This document shows, one piece after another, positions 53,491 through 64,000 of a stretch of DNA of 64,000 nucleotides (positions are counted from its first letter, which is position 1; every line of letters begins with the position of its first letter). The translations under genes were made by a program, and so were the position numbers. The stretch is from positions 22,482,001 to 22,546,000 of the forward strand of contig NC_081831.1 of NCBI RefSeq assembly GCF_030867095.1, in the 5' to 3' direction. The stretch is from Alligator mississippiensis (Eukaryota; Chordata; Crocodylia; Alligatoridae). The notes below the pieces were generated by a model that saw only the letters and a program-made list of their open reading frames with translations, was not told the origin of the DNA and ran no database searches.

Positions 53491-53854
53491 CGCTGCATCG
53501 TGCCTGGGGAAAAGAACCCAGGAGTCTCCAGAAGCCCAGCTCTAGCCTGGCTGCCCAGGTGCCAATGCCACAGCTGTGGGGCCATACACCCCCTACCCCC
53601 GCCCAGGCCGAGCATAGCACGACCCCCCCTCCCCTCCTTTAACTACCACAACAGTGTCTAAACTGCTCCCAGCCCCCAGCAGCGCCCCAACGCTACACCC
53701 CACAGTTCTGGAACAGCCACATAACATAAAAACTGCTATAAAAAGGCCCTTGGCTTTCCTAGCCCACCCTTGGGCAGGGGCCTGTGCTGCCTCTGCCACG
53801 GAGGAAATACTGTTGTGGGCAGAGAGGAGCTTCTCCCTGCCCCCTCCACTGGTC

Positions 53855-58175
<4,321 letters not shown>

Positions 58176-58599
58176 TCAGGCACCGACTAACCAGTGGTGA
58201 CTCCTGCTCCAGGGTACCCAGAGACTGACTAGCACGCAGGGCTGCAAAGGGACTGCCCAGGACCGGGTGAGGGGGGCCAGGAGTTGGAGCCCCTGCACAC
58301 CAGAGTGGTCAAACTTTCTCTCCTGGGATGGGGAAGCCAGAAACACTCTGGCCCCACAGCCAGGCCGAGCCGCTCCCAGCCCAGGGTCAACACCTCCAGG
58401 GACCAAAACTCCCTCTCCAACCCCACCAGGGCCCAGCCCCACTTTCAGCCCAAACTGGGCAGCACAATCCAGCCCCCCTGCCCCCAGCCTGGACCTGGAC
58501 CTGGACCCGAGCCCCCAGATGCAGGCGCCCTCCGGGCCAGGGGACCCAACCCCCCGCGGGATCCGAGGGGCTCAGCCCACCCTGAACAAACGGGGCTCA

Positions 58600-58960
58600 C
58601 AGATAAGGGGGAGGCGGAGCCTGGGCGTTAACCCCTTCGTCCCCACACACCTGCTCGCCCCGCCTAGCAGCCCCTCCGCAATTCCAGATCGGGAGGGGAC
58701 ACTTCCGGGTCAGGGGGGTCGCGCCGAGCCCCCACCTGCCTCCAGCCTCACACCTAGGCCTTGTTTCCAACAGAGACCGGTACATCCGTCCCCGGCCCCG
58801 GAACAGGAGCAGAAAGGCTCTGGGCCCGCCTCGCCAGCAGCCAATGAGACTGCGGGACTTGGTGTGATTGGCAGGTGGGAGGCGGGGCTCACGAGGGGCG
58901 GGGCTCCCAGAAGCCGAAAGCGGACACCTGTGAACTATATAGCGGTGGGAGACCGTTCAG
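58600..58960 (-). promoter_or_regulatory. ELOF1 promoter
   Basis: CG-rich region 450-800 bases upstream of the ELOF1 ATG with an ETS-like ACTTCCGGGT near 58700, a CCAAT box (CAGCCAATGAGAC near 58840) and GGGCGGGGC boxes near 58880 and 58898. The start codon exon itself appears spliced to, or preceded by, untranslated sequence here. Confidence 0.45.
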
Positions 58961-60200
58961 GCCCTGGCTGCCGCCTAGCCCTGTATAAGCACCTGCCCTC
59001 CGCCCCCAGCCGGCTGCAGCCTAGCACCGCGGGGGGCCTGTACAAGAGTTCCCTGGTTCCGACTCCCCTGGGCACAGGCCTGAGTGGGGCTCTGCTGCAG
59101 GAAATGGGGCCACAATTGTCCCAAATACACTTTAGAGGCTGGAGGGGGCCCAAAACCCCCCAACACTGGCCACAGCACCAGGTCCGCACTGCTCCCACAT
59201 CAGGAGACCCTGGACCCCTGGCTCCCAGTGCTCCCCACATTTTGTCCAGGACAGTCTCTGAGGTGCTGTCCCCTGCACGCACCCGGGGTTATTCCAGGTG
59301 GTGCCTGTACGGGCGGGGCTTGAGGAGACTGGCTGATAAAGGGCCATCTGCCCTGCCCTGTGCAGCTGATAAATCCCCAAACCAGGCCGGCTGTTCTCAG
59401 CCCCTTTCTTCCAGCATTGAGAAAAACCCCTGTTGCAACTGCACTCCCCCTGGGATTGGTCCCCACAGGCCCAGAGCATGGCTGCCCAGTGTGGACAGCA
59501 GAGGGTGTCCCTGGAAGGGGCCTCCTCACCCCTGCTTACAGCCTCCCTCCCCCCAGCCCCTCACATCCCCCCTGTATCTGCAACCCCCTTTGCTCCAGTC
59601 TCTCTGCAAAGAGCCTTGGCTCCAAGGCCCCTGGAAAGAACCTACCTGCCCCTGACACAGCTGCCCTGGGCTGGGTGGGGATTCAGCCACCCTGTCTCCT
59701 TCAGGGCTGGGTTGGGAGGGGGATTGCAACCCCTCTGAGATCTCCCTGGAGAACCTGGGGTGGTTGGAGATTCCCCTGGGAGCTAGGCAATGAGTGAGGG
59801 GCCTGGGGAAGAGGTAGGGGAGCTGGGGGGAGGCTGGAACCAGGCTAGGCCTTATCTGTGCCCCAGCAACAGATGGAGAAGGTGCCTAGATCCACCCCCC
59901 ACCCAGCTCAGAGCCTGCAGATCTTGCCTGCCAACAGAGTTAAACCCCCCTGGCCCCTAAGCTGGGCACAGTGCTGGGGTCTCACCTCCCCAGGACCCTG
60001 TGTTCTGCTCCTGTCAGCTCTGGGCACAGGGGTTTGGGGGGCAGGCACAGGAGTCCCCAGGGACTCTGCCTGGGGCTAGGCAGCCACTACGAAGTGGGAG
60101 GTCCGGACCCAGGCAGCAGGGCATGTCCAAGCTGCCCCCTCTCTTCCTCCCCCCGCCCTCCCCCCCAAGCAGACACAGGCAACTGGGCTCCATAGGAACA
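58961..60200. other. Intergenic gap ELOF1-ACP5
   Basis: Unique GC-rich sequence with many CCTGGG/CCCAGG words but no clear repeat array and no exon. A long plus-strand open frame runs through part of it, 58267-59655; it is proline-rich and probably not a gene. Confidence 0.4.
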
Positions 60201-60203
60201 TCC

Positions 60204-60209
60204 TTTATT
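60204..60209 (-). terminator. ACP5 poly(A) signal
   Basis: AATAAA on the minus strand, 419 bases after the ACP5 stop. Confidence 0.75.
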
Positions 60210-60627
60210 GATCCCCATGGCAGTATCCAGTCCCTCCCCCAGCTTGGTGGGGGTGGGATGGGAAAGGGGAAGGTTGAGGAGGGAAAACATGAGCCAGGTT
60301 TAAAATCCAGCAGTGCAGAGGCTTCTAGCAGCACTGTCTATTCATCCTGCCCAGTGCTGGGCTGGTACCTGAAGGGTCTGCACTGGGTGGGTATGGGAGT
60401 TGGGGGCTGAGGTGATGCCCCCCCCAGCCATGGGGGGCAACTGGGGAGGATCCCCAGGGTGGCAGCTTTGGGGAGCTGCATGGGAGTTTGGGGGGGGAGG
60501 GGCAAAACAAGGACTGGGTCATGAACTGGTACACCACCACAAGCAGGGACTGCAGTGGGGGCCCTGCCCCCTGCCAGCTGTCCTGGTTCAGCTCGGGGGG
60601 GGCAAAGCCAGCTGCCCCGAGCGGTGC

Positions 60628-63037
60628 TCAGGGGTGGGTGCGGCGGGGCATGGCTGTCTTGTAGAGGACCTTGCCACCAGCCTCGATGTAGGTGACACTC
60701 AGCTCCTTGCCGTCGGCCTCCAGGTAGGCAAAACCACCAAGGGAGCTGGGCTCACCGTAGAAGAAGTGCAGGTAGCCGGGGGGCACGCGGCGGGCATGGC
60801 TCCGTGACTGCTCCATGAAGTTCCCTGCACCACTCAGCACGTAGCCCACACCTGCCTTGTCCTGCAGGTGCTGGGGGGGGACATGGGGGGTGAGTCACAA
60901 CCAATACAGGGACTGCTACAGACCCTCCCCCCCACTGAAGGGGGATGAGGATGCTAGAAGCCTAGACACCTGGGTTCTCTCCCCTCTCTGGGATGGGAGC
61001 AAGGGATGTTAGTATGAGAGTAGGTGTTGCTGGGAGCTGGGACACCTGGGTTCTCTCCAGCTCTGGGACAGCAGTTGGGGCTGGGGGTGAGAGCAGAGCC
61101 CAGCACTCAGCACCATCCCACTCAGGGGTTCAGTGGCCAGAACTGGGCTATGCTAGGTGCCCAGACTCCTAGGTCCTCTGCTTCTCAAACCCACCCATGG
61201 GCATCCCACAGAGAAAACCCCTGGCATCAGCCCCCCCCAAAACCCTGTCCAATGCCCCCAGCTCACCTGCAGGTTGTGGTCATGGCCACAGAGGTAGGCA
61301 GTGACATGGTACTTGAGCAGCAGCGGCTGCAGGTGCTTGAGCAGGCAGCGCGTGGGGCCATGCTCAGCCACTGACCACACAGGGTAGTGCCCAGCCACCA
61401 GCAGGTAGTCATCACGGGAGGCAGCCAGCACCCGCCGCAGCCAGCCCAGCTGCCTCCGTGCCACCCCCGCATCCTGTGGCCCCTCTGGCTCCGCACCCTC
61501 AAAGTCATCCGTGTTGCCACACAGCAGCACCGTGTCAATCAGCACCAGCCCCAGCGTCGTGTTGAAGCCCGGCACTGGGAACTGCTTGCTGTAGTAGTAG
61601 TTGGGGAAGTTCCTGGGCAAGAGGACAGAGATCAAAGGTTAAGGGAGGGATTCTTACCCCCCCCCACACCCCCACACACACCATCCTCTGCTTCCCAGTC
61701 CCTCTTGCCACTGGCAGCGGGGGAGAGTGGCAGGGCTGGGTGGTGGGCAGGAGGCTGGGGGTTGGGAGTGAGGGGCACCAGGTAGGATTTGGGGAGTGGG
61801 GGCAGGGGCCTGCAGGTCAGAAGTGAGGGGCACCAGCAGGGCTGGCAGAGACGGGGGGGGGGGGCTGTAGGTTGGGAGTGGGGGCACCAGGGGGCTGCAG
61901 GATAAAGCAGCCTTATTAACCCTGTCACTTTCATGCCAAGTCACCACCGTCATCACCTGCCTCCACGGCAGCTGTGGGGGCGGGGGGGAGGGGGAAGGGC
62001 AGATACTCACCACCGTTTGGAGACCTTGCTGTAGGCGATCTGGGCTGAGACATTGCCTGAATGGTCATGGTTTCCAGCCACCACATACCAGGGCACCTTG
62101 CGCAGGGACTCAGCCTTGAACACGGACTCAAAAGTGTCCTGGAGGTGGTCAGACAGGGTAAGGCCACATCTGCCTGCCCAGCACAGCAGAGGCCTGGTAG
62201 CCCCCAGGGCAGCAAGATGGGGCCCGCAGATGATTTGATGCCCAGCCTGTGCCCCCCGTAGGCAGCTGCACCTTTCAGGGCCCAATGAGGTGCCCTGGAC
62301 AAGCAGCCCCTTCCCACCTCAGAGGTGGCTGCATCTCAGCCCTGGGCGAGGGAGCCCTGTATCTGTGCCCCTGCCATCTTCTTCCCCAGCTGCCATCTTC
62401 CTCCCCAGCTGCATCTCAGCACCCAGCAGGGATGCTGTCTAAGCAGCAGTCCCCATCCTGCTCCACCCCAGAGTCAGCTGCAGCTCAGTCCTGGGCAAGG
62501 GGTCCAAGGATAAACAGTGCCCCCAGGTTCCCCCCCACAAGAGCCAGCTGCATCTAAGCCCTGTATAAACATCCTCTCCAAGAGCCAGCTGCATCTCAGC
62601 CCTTGCCCCAGCTCCCCCCTGAAGTAAGCTGCATTTCAGCCCCCAGCAGAGGCCCTGTCAACCCCGCCCCCCCCTACACCCTGTTGCTACCCAGAGCCAG
62701 CTGCATCCCTGCTCTCAGCAGGGGCCCAGTCTAAGCCTTTGCCCTGGCCTCCCAGCGCCAGCAGACTCCTGGGCCATACCTGGAAGCGGGTGTCGGTGAC
62801 GCTGCGCACGCCACTGTAGTAAAAGTTGTCACCCAGTGCCAGCACGAAGTCGGCGCCCCGTGCAGCAGCTGTGCGCCCCATCTCAGCAGCCGTAGCCACC
62901 TCCCGTGCTGTGTGGTACGGTGGATTTGAGACACCCCCCCAGTCCCCCAGTGCCAGGAAGCGCAGCCCATGGCGTGCGCCTGTGGTGGGGGCCACGGCCA
63001 GGGCCACGGCCAGGGTCACGGTCAGGGTCAGGGCCAT
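60628..63037 (-). CDS. ACP5: Tartrate-resistant acid phosphatase type 5
   Basis: Secreted/lysosomal purple acid phosphatase of osteoclasts and macrophages with a dinuclear iron centre. Four coding exons: 63037-62780, 62138-62011, 61612-61267 and 60870-60628 (975 nt, 324 aa; human 325). Signal peptide [16 protein letters not shown]. Metal-binding motifs are all present in order: [47 protein letters not shown] and CGHDHNLQ. The glycosylation sequons NVS and NTT are kept. The C-terminal half has [11 protein letters not shown] and [10 protein letters not shown]. It ends [11 protein letters not shown]. The start follows the family; an untranslated exon probably lies upstream near 63.7 kb. The signal-peptide codons are built from a short tandem repeat. 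Confidence 0.96.
60950..61075 (+). repeat. Family A copies (ACP5 intron 3)
   Basis: Two units (AGACACCTGGGTTCTCTCCC and GGACACCTGGGTTCTCTCC), each followed by CTCTGGGA. They are antisense to ACP5. A third, degraded copy is near 61160. Confidence 0.7.
61735..61900 (-). repeat. Family B repeats (ACP5 intron 2)
   Basis: Three units with GGTTGGGAGTGAGGGGCACC, GGTCAGAAGTGAGGGGCACC and GGTTGGGAGTGGGGGCACC, spaced about 50-60 bases. Confidence 0.8.
62300..62730. repeat. GAGCCAGCTGCATCTCAGCCC-type minisatellite (ACP5 intron 1)
   Basis: Seven or more units of 40-80 bp sharing AGCTGCATCTCAGCCC (near 62328, 62405, 62470, 62548, 62590, 62625 and 62698) with C-rich spacers. It fills most of the 640-base first coding intron. 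Confidence 0.75.
62988..63036 (-). repeat. Hexamer/dodecamer repeat encoding the ACP5 signal peptide
   Basis: Plus-strand GGCCACGGCCAG repeated with small changes (GGTCACGGTCAG) covers the codons for [13 protein letters not shown]. The hydrophobic core of the signal peptide is therefore a tandem repeat. Confidence 0.8.
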
Positions 63038-63059
63038 CTGTGGGGGAGACCGGTGTGAG

Positions 63060-63310
63060 GGGCCAGAACTCCTGGGTCCCTGCCCAGTGCTGGGAGGGGA
63101 AGCCTGGGTTCTTTGCTCTGGCAGCCCGGACACCTTGGTTTCCTGCCCAGAGGGGAGGGGAGGGTGTCTAGTGGGAGGAGCTAGGAACCAGGACGCCTGG
63201 GTTCCCTGCCAGAGCTGGGAGAGGAAGAAAGTCTGAAGGTGGGGGTGGGGGCAGACAGAGAGAGAGAGGCAGGACGCCTGGGTTCCCCGCCCTCGCGTAG
63301 CTCCGTGCCT
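63060..63310 (+). repeat. Family A copies upstream of ACP5
   Basis: Four degenerate units (GAACTCCTGGGTCCC, GGACACCTTGGTTTCC, GGACGCCTGGGTTCCCTGCC and GGACGCCTGGGTTCCCC). A further core lies inverted at 63611. Confidence 0.7.
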
Positions 63311-63639
63311 CAGTTTCCCTTCCTGCCCTACGCCCGGGCAGCACTGGGTGTGAGGAGATAGGAGCTGAGCCTGCCACGGTGCCTCCACCTACCCCCACCC
63401 ACAACCTCCGGGAACGCCCCGCCTGGCCCCTCCAGTCACAGCCCATCGATCTCGCCTGCGCACCGGGTGCGGAGGCAGGTGCTTCCCGGTGGGAAGCGAG
63501 GAGGCGCCGAGCCCCGCCAGGCCCCGGGGAAGGCGGCCAGGGACCGCCCGAGGCAGCGGGACCCCCGACCAGGATGGGGCCCGACCCCCCAGGCAGACGG
63601 AGCCCGGAAAGAACCCAGGCGTCCCGGCCCCGAGGTGGC

Positions 63640-64000
63640 GGGGAGGTTCGCGGCGGTACCTGCTCGGTGCGGGGGCCCCAATCCGGCGTCTGAACCGCGG
63701 GCGCCGCCGGGAGCATCTTATCAGCCCCAAAAGGGGAAGTGCTGGGGGGGGACAGCAACCTCCCCCCTGCCAACGGGGGCACGTGGCTAGGACCGGGCGG
63801 GTGATGGGAACGTCCCGTATATCCCCCCGCATGTGACCCCGAGCCCGGGACAGTGGCTGCGGGTCGGGAGTGAGGGGCACTGGCGGTGGGGGGGCGAGCC
63901 CGGAGCCAGCGGAGCTTGGGGCGAAGGTCGTTCGTGTGACTCAGCGGCTCCTGCGCTCCCGCCCCCCGGAACCGTCCCCAGCTGCCCCCCGGGCCAGCCC
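63640..64000 (-). promoter_or_regulatory. Probable ACP5 upstream region
   Basis: A GATA-type CTTATCAG at about 63717 lies near a CG-rich patch that may hold the untranslated first exon. A family B core (GGTCGGGAGTGAGGGGCACT at about 63856) and an AP-1-like GTGACTCAG near 63936 follow. Assignment is tentative. Confidence 0.3.

Noticed and set aside
58267-59655. A 462-residue open reading frame on the plus strand, the longest in the window
   Set aside because: It runs antisense through the ELOF1 promoter and the ELOF1-ACP5 gap, is Pro/Ser/Gly-rich with no domain, and such frames are expected in GC-rich DNA with few stop codons.

Overview
This is a GC-rich, gene-dense vertebrate nuclear segment. 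The order and orientation EPOR(-) - ODAD3/CCDC151(-) - PRKCSH(+) - ELAVL3(-) - ZNF653(-) - ECSIT(-) - TLCD4-like(+) - CNN1(+) - ELOF1(-) - ACP5(-) match human 19p13.2, except that a TLC-domain gene lies between ECSIT and CNN1 and RGL3 is missing between EPOR and ODAD3. Short introns, C/G homopolymer runs, a CR1 LINE, hAT-like fragments and two very abundant short GC-rich repeat families suggest a non-avian sauropsid, most likely a crocodilian or turtle. The species call is an inference.

Layout: 1-899 is the 5' end of EPOR, cut by the window edge, with a GATA-rich promoter to about 1.2 kb. 1.56-6.35 kb holds ODAD3 (13 coding exons), head to head with PRKCSH (16 coding exons, 7.76-13.7 kb) across a YY1/ETS-type bidirectional promoter. 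ELAVL3 (7 coding exons) runs from 26.93 kb down to 18.5 kb, with a long 3'UTR facing the PRKCSH 3' end. A repeat-filled 2.8 kb gap with a near-consensus RE1 element lies upstream of ELAVL3. ZNF653 (9 coding exons, 35.29-29.97 kb) and ECSIT (7 coding exons, 40.09-36.05 kb) follow. ECSIT is divergent from a six-exon TLCD4-like gene (42.8-44.75 kb), and an AT-rich octamer-motif cluster lies between them. CNN1 (7 exons, 47.2-52.1 kb) converges on ELOF1 (58.1-53.9 kb), whose introns hold a CR1 fragment and a 1 kb palindromic hAT-like element. ACP5 (63.0-60.6 kb) ends the window.

For every complete gene I placed exon limits from GT/AG sites and family similarity. Summed coding lengths are multiples of three for all nine complete models (ODAD3 545 aa, PRKCSH 513, ELAVL3 366, ZNF653 579, ECSIT 423, TLCD4-like 252, CNN1 288, ELOF1 83, ACP5 324), which supports them. 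The genes are not one pathway; they are a conserved syntenic block of unrelated housekeeping, neuronal, ciliary, smooth-muscle and haematopoietic/bone genes.

The least explained material is repetitive. Two dispersed families (A, with core CCTGGGTTCT; B, with core GTGCCCCTCACTCC) occur in most introns and gaps. A CTATAGGGG-core array fills the start of the first intron of both PRKCSH and ELAVL3. Several other introns carry their own private minisatellite.
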